Origin: Tepidanaerobacter sp. DTU063
GTDB lineage: Bacteria; Bacillota; Thermosediminibacteria; Thermosediminibacterales; Tepidanaerobacteraceae
DNA: 48,857 bases
Assembly (NCBI GenBank): GCA_001512695.1
Contig: LFSJ01000200.1
Coordinates: forward strand, 15,679 to 64,535
Reading direction: 5' to 3'
The notes under the pieces are model-generated. The model saw only the letters and a list, made by a program, of their open reading frames with translations, had not been told where the DNA came from and ran no database searches. Shown piece after piece: positions 29,753 through 37,654 of the stretch. The position numbers and the translations under genes are program-made. How positions within the stretch are numbered: position 1 is the first letter of the stretch; each line of letters opens with the position of its first letter.

Positions 29753-31020
29753 TTTTGTTCCCCCTCAACTCTGATGACGGTCGATATCTCTTCCACCTCA
29801 TCATAATCTTTCATTTGGTCAAGTGCCCTTTTGAGATTTTCAAAGGGCACATCGTAAGTGACAATGACGATTTCGGCTGTGCCATTTATGGTGTTTTTTT
29901 GAAATACTTTTGACAGGCTGATTTGATACTGGCTAAAGGCACCGGCTATTTTTGCAAGTACACCGGGTTTGTCGACAACTAGAAGTCTAATGTAAAAACT
30001 TGAACAAGCCTGGCCAGGGTCCATCACTTCCAGGTTGTCAAAACAGGTGCAGTTGAACTTGCTACAATTGTTATTTCTAACCGTCTCCATGATATCTGCC
30101 ACTACAGCACTTGCAGTAGGCATTTTCCCTGCACCTAAACCATAAAACATGACAGGACCAACGGCATTTCCTTCAGCCATGATAGCATTAAAGGAGCCCG
30201 ATACACTGGCCAAGGGATGGTCTTTTGGCAATAATACCGGCGTCACAGAAACTTCTACGCTATCTTCATGCTTTTTGCCGAGAGCTATTAGCTTTATAAC
30301 TTGCCCCATCTCACGGGCATATTGTATATCAGCTTTACTTACACTATCAATACCTTCGGTATAGACCTGATCGGAAGTTATTCGAGTATTAAAAGCTATG
30401 GATGATAGTATCGCAAGCTTTCGGGCTGCATCATATCCTTTAATATCATCGGTGGGATCGCTTTCAGCATAGCCTTCCAGTTGTGCTTCTTTCAAGGCTT
30501 CGTCAAAACTTTTTTCCTGTTCGGTCATTTGACTTAAGATGTAATTTGTTGTACCGTTTAGTATCCCCATTATTTTTACTATTTTATTTGCTGACAAGCA
30601 TTCTTTCATAGGCTTTATAATGGGAATGCCGCCGGCCACACTTGCCTCAAAAAACAAATTGACATCATTTTCTGCCGAGAGCTCAAAGAGTTCTCTGCCG
30701 TGTTTCGCTATGACCTCCTTATTTGCCGTTACCACGTGTTTGCCCCGTTTTAAAGCTTCCTTGATATAAGATAAGGCAGGTTCTTCCCCTCCCATCACCT
30801 CTACAATGACTGAAATATTATCATCATTTAAAATATCTTCGAATTTATCGGTTATCTTCCCCTCCACCAGGGGAGTCCTCTTTTTATTTAAATCCTTTAC
30901 AAGTACTTTTTTGACATTTATGTGGTCATTTATCCTCTTTGCTATTACGTCTTTGTTGTTTTCCAATAATTCAACAACGCCTGTTCCGACTGTGCCTAAA
31001 CCCAATAGTCCGATTTGCAT
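29749..31020 (-). CDS. hom: Homoserine dehydrogenase
   Basis: This 423-residue NAD(P)-dependent enzyme reduces aspartate semialdehyde to homoserine. Visible parts are the Rossmann motif [17 protein letters not shown] and the catalytic-domain signatures [27 protein letters not shown] and [22 protein letters not shown]-terminal ACT domain ([20 protein letters not shown]) lies at about residues 350-415. The ACT domain implies feedback control, probably by threonine. The ATG start follows GAGAGGAGAG. It is the second gene of the operon. Confidence 0.97.
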   Translation of the reverse strand: MQIGLLGLGTVGTGVVELLENNKDVIAKRINDHINVKKVLVKDLNKKRTPLVEGKITDKFEDILNDDNISVIVEVMGGEEPALSYIKEALKRGKHVVTANKEVIAKHGRELFELSAENDVNLFFEASVAGGIPIIKPMKECLSANKIVKIMGILNGTTNYILSQMTEQEKSFDEALKEAQLEGYAESDPTDDIKGYDAARKLAILSSIAFNTRITSDQVYTEGIDSVSKADIQYAREMGQVIKLIALGKKHEDSVEVSVTPVLLPKDHPLASVSGSFNAIMAEGNAVGPVMFYGLGAGKMPTASAVVADIMETVRNNNCSKFNCTCFDNLEVMDPGQACSSFYIRLLVVDKPGVLAKIAGAFSQYQISLSKVFQKNTINGTAEIVIVTYDVPFENLKRALDQMKDYDEVEEISTVIRVEGEQN

Positions 31021-31035
31021 ATTATAACTCTCCTC

Positions 31036-31479
31036 TCATTCTTGTGCAATTATCTCAAGTTTGTGCACGCAATCTTTTTTGTTTATTATCGCAAGCAATT
31101 CTTCAACATTTTTGTTCAGATTTCCGGTTTCAAAGGAGATGGTGACATTCGCCATATTTTGCACAGGTATGTTCTGATTGATGGTCAATATATTTCCCCG
31201 AGCCTTTGCAATTTCGTCCAAAATACTGGACAAAACGCCAGGCATGTGTTCTAGAACAAATGATATTGTCACGATTTTGCCCATACTTGCCTCGTAAAAA
31301 GGAAAAATATAGTCCTTGTACTTGTAATAGGCGCTTCTGCTCATACCCACAGCCTCTGTCGCCTCATTGACCGTTTTGGCCTTCCCACTTTTCAAAAGCT
31401 CTTTAGCTTTGATGGTTTTTTTAAAGATGTCAGGCATTATTTCTTCTTTTACTATGTAAAACCTGCCCTTCGCCACCAA
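31036..31479 (-). CDS. ACT domain-containing PheB-family protein
   Basis: This 147-residue protein has an N-terminal helical segment (KAKELLKSGKAKTVNEATEAV, then MSRSAYYKYKDYIFPF) that looks like a helix-turn-helix. A C-terminal ACT domain (GKIVTISFVLEHMPGVLSSIL) covers about residues 68-144. This combination is the PheB/ACT family often found first in hom-thr operons in clostridia. It probably senses an amino acid and regulates its own operon, but the ligand is not known. TTG 31479 follows AAAGGAGG. A GTG next to it is also possible. Confidence 0.85.
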   Translation of the reverse strand: MVAKGRFYIVKEEIMPDIFKKTIKAKELLKSGKAKTVNEATEAVGMSRSAYYKYKDYIFPFYEASMGKIVTISFVLEHMPGVLSSILDEIAKARGNILTINQNIPVQNMANVTISFETGNLNKNVEELLAIINKKDCVHKLEIIAQE

Positions 31480-31539
31480 AAGTCAAATCCTCCTTTGCAT
31501 TGTTTATGCAAGACATACAACTATTTCTGTATGGAAGAC

Positions 31540-31568
31540 ATTATAGCATAACATTAGCTAAAAAACAA
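31540..31568 (-). promoter_or_regulatory. Sigma-A promoter of the threonine operon
   Basis: TTGTTT (31568-31563), 17 bases and TATAAT (31545-31540), with TGC directly before the -10, form a strong promoter. The transcript has a leader of about 55 bases without an obvious T-box or riboswitch. Confidence 0.78.
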
Positions 31569-31581
31569 TAGATAGTTTTTA

Positions 31582-31590
31582 TGTTATAAT
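31582..31590 (+). promoter_or_regulatory. Extended -10 promoter of the DUF1405 gene
   Basis: TGTTATAAT has the TGn extension and a perfect -10. The -35 region is poor. It is 30 bases before the DUF1405 start and lies back-to-back with the threonine promoter, with overlapping -35 zones. Confidence 0.55.
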
Positions 31591-31620
31591 GTCTTTACAA
31601 TGTGTTAAGGAGGGATGCTC

Positions 31621-32181
31621 ATGTATAAAATTGTCGAAAATGCGTATTTTCTTTGGGGGCTATTTTTAATAAACCTTTTCGGCTCCATATACGGGTTTTA
31701 TTGGTACGGTCAGCAATTGTCAGAGACACCGGGTATTTTAAAGCTGTTTGTCCCCGACAGCCCAACAGCCTCCTTGCTTTTTACTCTGGCCCTTTTTATG
31801 ACGCTAATAAAAAAGCCCAAGCCATTTTTAATACTGATGGCCTGCGGCTGGTTGATCAAGTATGGACTTTGGGCAGCAATTATCAATACCCATTATTATA
31901 TAATCGGTGGCAATTACACGTTTACGAACTTTCATCTGACACTATCTCACCTTGGCATGGCGGCAGAAGGTTTGCTTTTTATAAGGGGTGTTGATTACAA
32001 TAAATACCACTTGTTTTTCTTAATTTGTCTCATGATTGTAAGTGACGTCTTAGATTATAAGCTTGGCATACACCCATGGCTTTTTCACCAAAGTCAACTG
32101 AAAGTTGCCATTATTTCTATTGCTTTGCTGACCGCTTCCATTAGTCTTTACTTTATCTTTTTGTACAAAAGGCGCTACTGA
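31621..32181 (+). CDS. DUF1405 (YpjA-like) integral membrane protein
   Basis: This 186-residue protein has about five to six hydrophobic helices and the DUF1405 features: FGSIYGFYWYGQQL, FVPDSPTASLLFTLAL, GWLIKYGLWA and LTLSHLGMAAEGLLF. The function of this family is not known to me. ATG 31621 is chosen because TTAAGGAGGG lies 7 bases upstream. An ATG at 31615 overlaps the spacing. It converges with nth and overlaps it by seven bases. No operon partner is seen. Confidence 0.85.
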   Translation: MYKIVENAYFLWGLFLINLFGSIYGFYWYGQQLSETPGILKLFVPDSPTASLLFTLALFMTLIKKPKPFLILMACGWLIKYGLWAAIINTHYYIIGGNYTFTNFHLTLSHLGMAAEGLLFIRGVDYNKYHLFFLICLMIVSDVLDYKLGIHPWLFHQSQLKVAIISIALLTASISLYFIFLYKRRY

Positions 32182-32846
32182 GTGCTGTGGATTTTTGTAT
32201 ACTCCGGACAATCTTCTTTTAAAGTGCATATATCACACAGAGGATTTCGAGCGCGGCAAACATTGCGACCATGGTATATTAACCAATGGTGTGCCTTTAT
32301 CCAAAGAGATTCGGGTATTTTTTCGTTTAAATCCTTCTCAACACCATAGACATCTTTTTTTGGGGAAAAGCCCAAACGACGAGCCAATCTATATACGTGG
32401 GTATCCACGGCAAAAGCTGGTATAGCAAAGGCATTGGCCAAAATCACATTAGCAGTTTTTCGGCCAACACCTGGAAGTTTTGTCAATTCATCAAAGGAAG
32501 AAGGCACCTCACCCCCATGTTTTTCCAATAATATTCTGGACGTTGCTATGATGTTCTTGCTTTTATTCCTGAAAAGGCCGCATTCCCTTATATCTTCTTC
32601 AAGTTCTCGCCTGTCTGCAACTGCAAAATCTTCAGGCCCTTTGTATTTCTCAAAGAGCCTTTCCGTAACCTTGTTAACCCTTTTGTCAGTGCATTGGGCA
32701 GCCAAAATAGTGGCAATCAAAAGCTGAAAGGGGTTGTTGTACTTAAGAGCTGTGCCAGCTTCCGGGTATAATTGACTCAGCTTATTAAGAATTCGTGTTA
32801 TCCTCGCCTGTTCTCTGTTATCGTAGTCTCCTCTATCCCTTTCCAT
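32175..32846 (-). CDS. nth: Endonuclease III
   Basis: This 223-residue DNA glycosylase/AP-lyase removes oxidised pyrimidines. The helix-hairpin-helix LPGVGRKTANVIL with catalytic Lys and the GPD-type segment FAVDTHVYRLARRLGF are present. A C-terminal 4Fe-4S cluster is formed by four cysteines in CRARNPLCDICTLKEDC. ATG 32846 follows AGGAAGG, and the frame's GTG at 32861 does not have such a site. It is convergent with the DUF1405 gene. Length and active site are normal. Confidence 0.96.
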   Translation of the reverse strand: MERDRGDYDNREQARITRILNKLSQLYPEAGTALKYNNPFQLLIATILAAQCTDKRVNKVTERLFEKYKGPEDFAVADRRELEEDIRECGLFRNKSKNIIATSRILLEKHGGEVPSSFDELTKLPGVGRKTANVILANAFAIPAFAVDTHVYRLARRLGFSPKKDVYGVEKDLNEKIPESLWIKAHHWLIYHGRNVCRARNPLCDICTLKEDCPEYTKIHSTQ

Positions 32847-32869
32847 AAATACCTTCCTCACACAACTTG

Positions 32870-34285
32870 TTATGCAGCATTTTTACGTTCTAAGATATCC
32901 AATAAAAGATCTATAGCTTTTCTTAGCTGAACATCTTCCCTTGACAAGAGTTTTTGTATGATTGCATCATTTAATGCCACATAAAAATCGCCATCAACGA
33001 TGCCCGTCACCGGAAGACCAGCCTGTTTTTGCAAATCTTTCACGGCTTGAAGGGTCCTCGGTCCAAAAACTCCATCAGGTTCAGCATTGAGTAGATTTAA
33101 AAATTTCAATCGCTGCTGCACACCCAAGACTTCTAAACCGATATTCCCGTAACTCAGTGTCTTCAGGCTACTTATGGGGATGAAGTCTTTTATGGGATTG
33201 GATTTGTCGGTTTCAACGACAACGTCGGGAACAATGCCTGCATTGTTTATATTTGTACCGTTTGGAGTCGTATAGTAAGCCGTTGTCAGCTTAATGCCTC
33301 CCAGGGCACCCAGGCTTAGGGTCCTCTGTACCATTCCCTTTCCAAAAGTCCGCTCACCGACCAACACTCCAGCATTTCTGTCTTTAATGGCTCCTGCAAG
33401 GATTTCTGAAGCACTGGCAGAACCTCCATTAACGAGAACCACCAAGCTAAAAGGTGATGGTTCCGAATCAGACGTATAAGTTTGGGTTTTTCCATCTTTA
33501 GAAACTAAATTGACTATAGGCCCCTGGGGGACAAAACGCTTGGCAACTTCTATTGCTTGGTCAATATAGCCACCCGGATTGTTCCTTAGGTCAAGAACTA
33601 TCCCCTGAACACCGCTCTCTTTAAAATTATCCAGGCTTGTATCTAGATTTTCAACGGTATTCACATTAAACTCATTAATTTTTATGTACCCTATGCCTTT
33701 TCCCAACACTCTTGATTCAACGGGATTAATTTTAACAATATCTCTCTCTACTTCAAATCTCAAAGTTTCTCCATTTCGAACTACACCAATGGTTACTTTA
33801 GTCCCCTTATCGCCTTGTAATCGCTTCGACACCTCTGCAGTGGAAAGGCCGGTGATGTCATTTCCATCAATTTCAACGAATCTATCTCCGGCTTTTATAC
33901 CAGCCTTTTCTGCAGGGCTCCCGCTAAATACTGATACAACCGTTATGTACTTGTCCTTTAAAGTTATAACGATTCCGATTCCTTCATAATTACCGCTAAT
34001 CGATTCATTAAAATCCTTAAATTCACTGGGAGTAAAATATTCCGAATAGGGGTCGTTTAATGATTCCACCATACCTTTGATGGCACCCCTTAACAACTCT
34101 AAATCGTCAATATCGCCAACATAATTCGTCTTTAAAAAGTTTTCCATCTGAAGCAGAAAATAAATCTCATCCGGTATTTTCCCATCAGAAGAGGCTCCCT
34201 GAACATACGTAAGCGGATATAATACAAAAATAAGCATCATGACAATTGCAACAGTCAGCTTCGAACTCGCAATCATTCTCTTCAT
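32870..34285 (-). CDS. Carboxy-terminal-processing serine protease (S41, CtpA/CtpB-like) with peptidoglycan-binding domain
   Basis: This exported protease of about 471 residues has an N-terminal signal/anchor (TVAIVMMLIFVLYPL) and a PDZ domain at about 95-180 (EGIGIVITLK). The S41 catalytic core has Ser291 in GGSASASEILAGA and Lys316 in RTFGKGMVQ. A C-terminal peptidoglycan-binding domain lies at about 380-440 (GVFGPRTLQAVKDLQKQAGL). Family members such as CtpB cut regulators during sporulation. ATG 34285 is preferred, and the frame's TTG at 34306 is upstream of the expected start. All catalytic residues are present. Confidence 0.93.
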   Translation of the reverse strand: MKRMIASSKLTVAIVMMLIFVLYPLTYVQGASSDGKIPDEIYFLLQMENFLKTNYVGDIDDLELLRGAIKGMVESLNDPYSEYFTPSEFKDFNESISGNYEGIGIVITLKDKYITVVSVFSGSPAEKAGIKAGDRFVEIDGNDITGLSTAEVSKRLQGDKGTKVTIGVVRNGETLRFEVERDIVKINPVESRVLGKGIGYIKINEFNVNTVENLDTSLDNFKESGVQGIVLDLRNNPGGYIDQAIEVAKRFVPQGPIVNLVSKDGKTQTYTSDSEPSPFSLVVLVNGGSASASEILAGAIKDRNAGVLVGERTFGKGMVQRTLSLGALGGIKLTTAYYTTPNGTNINNAGIVPDVVVETDKSNPIKDFIPISSLKTLSYGNIGLEVLGVQQRLKFLNLLNAEPDGVFGPRTLQAVKDLQKQAGLPVTGIVDGDFYVALNDAIIQKLLSREDVQLRKAIDLLLDILERKNAA

Positions 34286-34321
34286 TTCGATATCTTCTCC
34301 CCACAATCTTTTATTGTCTAT

Positions 34322-34350
34322 ATTTTAACATAAAACTCTGTCATTGTATA
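34322..34350 (-). promoter_or_regulatory. Possible promoter of the S41 protease gene
   Basis: TATACA (34350-34345), 17 bases, and TAAAAT (34327-34322) with TGT just before the -10 make an extended -10-type promoter. It lies in the 60 bases between the terminator and the gene. Confidence 0.45.
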
Positions 34351-34364
34351 ACAAAAATCTAATT

Positions 34365-34389
34365 AAAAAAGCCTTTGAAAAGGCTTTTT
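34365..34389 (-). terminator. Terminator of the nitronate monooxygenase-like gene
   Basis: AAAAAGCCTT and AAGGCTTTTT make a short hairpin with runs of A and T on the two sides. It begins about 20 bases beyond the flavoprotein stop and could act on both strands. Confidence 0.75.
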
Positions 34390-34409
34390 GTTGCTCGTAT
34401 GACATCCGA

Positions 34410-35483
34410 TTAAAAGTGCTTTTTGGCTTCTGATACAAGCTCATCCATGAGTTTTTTTACAGAAACTATATCTGTTATTTTATGGACATTTGCACCCGCA
34501 AAGGCAAAGCCTTTGTCAAGATTTCCCTTTTGAGCATTGATCAGAGCATCTGCAATACAGTAAGGCGACTTGGCAGGTTTACAGGGTTTTAAGCAATTGC
34601 TAATACAGCGGATCGGCTTTCTCTGCCCAGCCACAACATCTTCCAAAAATTTGTTTTTGATCGCTCTTCCTATCATTCCAACCGGGCTTTGAATAATCTG
34701 TATGTCATCAGGGTCTGCATTTAAATACATTTTCTTAAATTCTTCCGAGGCATCGCACTCATGTGTTGCCACAAAGCGCGTAGCCATTTGAACTCCTGCC
34801 GCACCTAGATGCATGAACTCAGCAATGTCCCTGCCGCTGAAAATCCCGCCTGCAGCGATAACGGGTATTTTTCTGTTGTAAATTGCTTCAAAGGGCTTAA
34901 TAGCTACTAATACATCTTTTATAAGCTGATGTAGCTGAAAACTCGGTTTATAGATTTCTTCTTCCTTAAAACCGAGATGGCCTCCTGCCAGCGGCCCTTC
35001 AACTACTATAGCATCTGGCGCAACACCATAGTTTTTATGCCAATTTTTACATATTACTTCTGCTGCTCTACCGGAAGAGACAATGGGGACTATTTTTGTG
35101 TCGCTACCTTTTGTATACTTTGGCAGTTTTAACGGAAGACCTGCACCTGAAAAGATTATGTCAATCTTTTCTTTTACTGCTTCAACAACCATCTGTTCAA
35201 AGTTGTTGAGGGCCACCATAATATTAATCCCCAAGATTCCGCCTTTAGATATATCTCGAGCCTTTTTTATATGCCATCTCAGTGCTCTTAAATTGGCTTC
35301 CACTTTATTTGTTAAATAATCAGGCTCGTTGAAGCCGATTTCAACTGCGGAAATTACGCCGATGCCGCCGTTTAATGCCACATTTCCTGCTAAGGAAGAG
35401 AGGGAAATTCCAACACCCATGCCTCCCTGCACTATTGGGACCTTGGCCAGCAGATGACCAATTTTAAGCTCAGGTAAATCCAT
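34410..35483 (-). CDS. Nitronate monooxygenase-like FMN protein (NMO/FabK-type)
   Basis: This 357-residue TIM-barrel flavoprotein has the family signatures VPIVQGGMGVGISL at the N-terminus, GPLAGGHLGF (catalytic-type His) and VIAAGGIFSGRDIAEF, then GVQMATRF for FMN. A late cysteine group, CISNCLKPCKPAKSPYC, follows near residues 300-320. Homologues oxidise alkyl nitronates (NMO) or act in fatty acid synthesis (FabK), and the sequence alone does not decide between them. The ATG start has AAGGAGG. It lies alone between the protease and the polyprenyl synthase. Confidence 0.88.
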   Translation of the reverse strand: MDLPELKIGHLLAKVPIVQGGMGVGISLSSLAGNVALNGGIGVISAVEIGFNEPDYLTNKVEANLRALRWHIKKARDISKGGILGINIMVALNNFEQMVVEAVKEKIDIIFSGAGLPLKLPKYTKGSDTKIVPIVSSGRAAEVICKNWHKNYGVAPDAIVVEGPLAGGHLGFKEEEIYKPSFQLHQLIKDVLVAIKPFEAIYNRKIPVIAAGGIFSGRDIAEFMHLGAAGVQMATRFVATHECDASEEFKKMYLNADPDDIQIIQSPVGMIGRAIKNKFLEDVVAGQRKPIRCISNCLKPCKPAKSPYCIADALINAQKGNLDKGFAFAGANVHKITDIVSVKKLMDELVSEAKKHF

Positions 35484-35572
35484 TGTAAACCTCCTTGATA
35501 CCAGCTATTAATAGTTGTTAATATACTTTACTATAGTATACAGATAATCTCACCAAGAGAAAAGGAAAACAT

Positions 35573-36538
35573 TCATCGGTTTCTGTTAACTACTATTGTT
35601 GAAATATCAGCCAACACTTTTTTCATAGGAATGTCGGGAAGTGGGGCTATGGACTGCTGAGCTCTATAAACATATTTTTCCGCTATACGCTTCGCATAGT
35701 CTAAACCGCCAGAATTTTTTACTATCTCAACGGCTTTTATCACATCAGATTCATGTGTAAATCCTTTTGCGATGATTTCCTTTAGAGAATTTTTCTGGTT
35801 CGAATACTTCAATGCATATATGGTAGGTAGTGTAATAACCCCTTCTCTAATATCAGCCCCTACGGGTTTTCCTAATTGGTCATCGTTGCTGCTAAAGTCC
35901 AGCATATCGTCGACAATTTGGAATGCTATGCCTATATTCATACCATACCTATGTAGCGCCCTTACTGTCCTTTCCGGAGCTTTAGAAGCCCTGGCCCCAA
36001 GCTCCGCACTAAGTGCGAACAACATTGCAGTCTTTCTTCGTATCCTATAAAGATAATCTTTAAAGGTAAGATTCGTATTGAAAAGATCCTCCCTCTGTTT
36101 TATCTCACCTTCACATATCAGGTGCAACGTTTTCGCAACGATTCGCAGCAAGCTGAAATGCTCCGATAAGGCAAATAGTTCAAAGACCTTACAAAAGACA
36201 AAATCTCCTGCAAAAACTGCAACATCTTTGCCCAATCGTGCTTGAATGCTCGGTATTCCACGGCGCAGTGGTGAATCATCTATAATGTCATCGTGAATCA
36301 ATGTGGCCATATGTATTAGTTCAACCGACACTGCCAGTTGCCTAACATTCTCGAAATCGTAATTACCAAATCTTGACGCTGCCAAAACCATTGCAGGTCT
36401 TAGCCGCTTTCCTCCAGAAAGGATCATATCTTTCAGCGGTTGTCTGATTAATTCTATATTGGTATCTACCCAATATGTCAGGTCGTCCTCCAGGGTCAAC
36501 AGTTCCTCTTCTATCTCCCCAAGAATTTGTCTGAGCAC
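35573..36538 (-). CDS. Polyprenyl diphosphate synthase (heptaprenyl-type, menaquinone side chain)
   Basis: This trans-prenyltransferase of about 321 residues builds long isoprenoid diphosphates. The first Asp-rich motif is LIHDDIIDDSP with conserved GGKRLRPAM before it. The second is QIVDDMLDF, followed by GKPVGADIREGVITLP. The length fits the heptaprenyl synthase large component, and the chain length is not readable. The frame is open to 36604, but the promoter places transcription downstream of that. GTG 36538 behind GGTGAT is therefore chosen, with some doubt. An ATG at 36553 lacks a ribosome-binding site. Confidence 0.92.
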   Translation of the reverse strand: MLRQILGEIEEELLTLEDDLTYWVDTNIELIRQPLKDMILSGGKRLRPAMVLAASRFGNYDFENVRQLAVSVELIHMATLIHDDIIDDSPLRRGIPSIQARLGKDVAVFAGDFVFCKVFELFALSEHFSLLRIVAKTLHLICEGEIKQREDLFNTNLTFKDYLYRIRRKTAMLFALSAELGARASKAPERTVRALHRYGMNIGIAFQIVDDMLDFSSNDDQLGKPVGADIREGVITLPTIYALKYSNQKNSLKEIIAKGFTHESDVIKAVEIVKNSGGLDYAKRIAEKYVYRAQQSIAPLPDIPMKKVLADISTIVVNRNR

Positions 36539-36593
36539 AATATCACCACGCATCAAAGCTTTGAGTCTAAATAAATAGACAATATACATATCT

Positions 36594-36622
36594 AGTATAA
36601 ACATTTTGTTTTTAAATGTCTA
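36594..36622 (-). promoter_or_regulatory. Promoter of the polyprenyl synthase gene
   Basis: TAGACA (36622-36617), a 17-base spacer and TATACT (36599-36594) give a good promoter. The start point would lie near 36,587, downstream of the longest ORF start. A small GTCTA/TAGAC hairpin follows in the leader. Confidence 0.65.
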
Positions 36623-36928
36623 CACTATGTTGATTTTTATAAAAAGAGCTTGTTTTGTACTAATGAGCTCTGGCTCCCCAAAACCTTTGCCTTTTTGTTA
36701 TTGATTCAGAAGGTTTTAACCCTACTGCAGGCGTAACTGTCAGCTATTGGTTATTTTTATCGCACTTTCTTTTACTTGTACTAAAGGAATTTATAAAAAA
36801 AAGACGAAATTATTAACATGCACTTATCTGGCAATTTCATGCTGCATTTTTTCAACAACCCTGAAACTTTTGGGTTATTTTTCCGTCTATATATTTAAGA
36901 TGCCTTAGTTCTTAAAGGGGGTACAAAT
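36623..36928. other. Intergenic region between polyprenyl synthase and the exporter operon
   Basis: I see no convincing gene in this divergent gap. It holds an 8-bp inverted repeat, AAAACCTT (36680-36687) with AAGGTTTT (36710-36717), and a weak hairpin AACCC/GGGTT (36857-36876) followed by T residues. A possible promoter for the exporter genes (TTGGGT at 36870, then TATTTA at 36892) is too poor to call. The ribosome-binding site AAAGGGGG at 36914-36921 belongs to the downstream gene. Confidence 0.5.
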
Positions 36929-37615
36929 TTGCCGATTATCAAACTTGAAAACATTTCAAGAAGTTACAAAAATGGCCAGGTTGTTATCGAAGCCCTGAAA
37001 AATATAAACTTGAGCATTGAAGAAGGCGAATTTATTTCAATAATGGGACCTTCCGGCTCGGGTAAGTCAACCATGCTCAACATTATCGGTTGCCTCGATA
37101 AACCTTCATCGGGTACATACGAAATTGCAGGCAAACGCGTTGAAAAATTGGGAGACGGTCAGCTGGCTGAAATAAGAAACGAGTTTATAGGGTTCGTGTT
37201 TCAAAGTTTTCATCTGCTTCCGGATTTAACCGCCCTGGAAAATGTGGAACTGCCCCTTATTTACCGCGGTTTAATAGGCAAAGAGCGCCGCAAGAAGGCT
37301 GTGGAAGCACTGAAGTCATTGGGCCTTGGAGAGCGAATCTACCACCGACCTTCTCAACTTTCAGGCGGCGAGCAGCAGCGGGTGGCAATTGCGCGGGCAA
37401 TAGTAGGTGATCCCAAGGTAATACTTGCTGATGAACCAACCGGTGCCCTCGATTCGAAAACCAGTGAAACGATAATGGAGATATTTCAAGAGTTAAACAA
37501 TGAGCGGGGCATAACCATAGTCCAGGTTACCCATGAAAAAAGCATAGCCGAGTACAGTAAAAGGATATACCACTTGTTAGACGGAAAAATAGAGCGGATT
37601 GAGGATTTAGCATGA
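36929..37615 (+). CDS. MacB-type ABC transporter ATP-binding protein
   Basis: This 228-residue ATPase has Walker [11 protein letters not shown]-loop FVFQSFHLL, signature LSGGEQQR, Walker [14 protein letters not shown], and H-loop QVTHE. It matches the LolD/MacB group (MacB-like N-terminus [13 protein letters not shown]). It would power the permease at 39,363. The TTG start at 36929 follows AAAGGGGG. It is the first gene of a plus-strand exporter operon. Substrate is unknown. Confidence 0.93.
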   Translation: MPIIKLENISRSYKNGQVVIEALKNINLSIEEGEFISIMGPSGSGKSTMLNIIGCLDKPSSGTYEIAGKRVEKLGDGQLAEIRNEFIGFVFQSFHLLPDLTALENVELPLIYRGLIGKERRKKAVEALKSLGLGERIYHRPSQLSGGEQQRVAIARAIVGDPKVILADEPTGALDSKTSETIMEIFQELNNERGITIVQVTHEKSIAEYSKRIYHLLDGKIERIEDLA

Positions 37616-37654
37616 AAAATTCATTTTTTAATTTTATAGCTTGGAGGTAGTGTA

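Noticed and set aside
31480-31545. T-box or amino-acid riboswitch ahead of the threonine operon
   Set aside because: The leader is only about 55 bases and shows neither a T-box motif nor a terminator/antiterminator pair.
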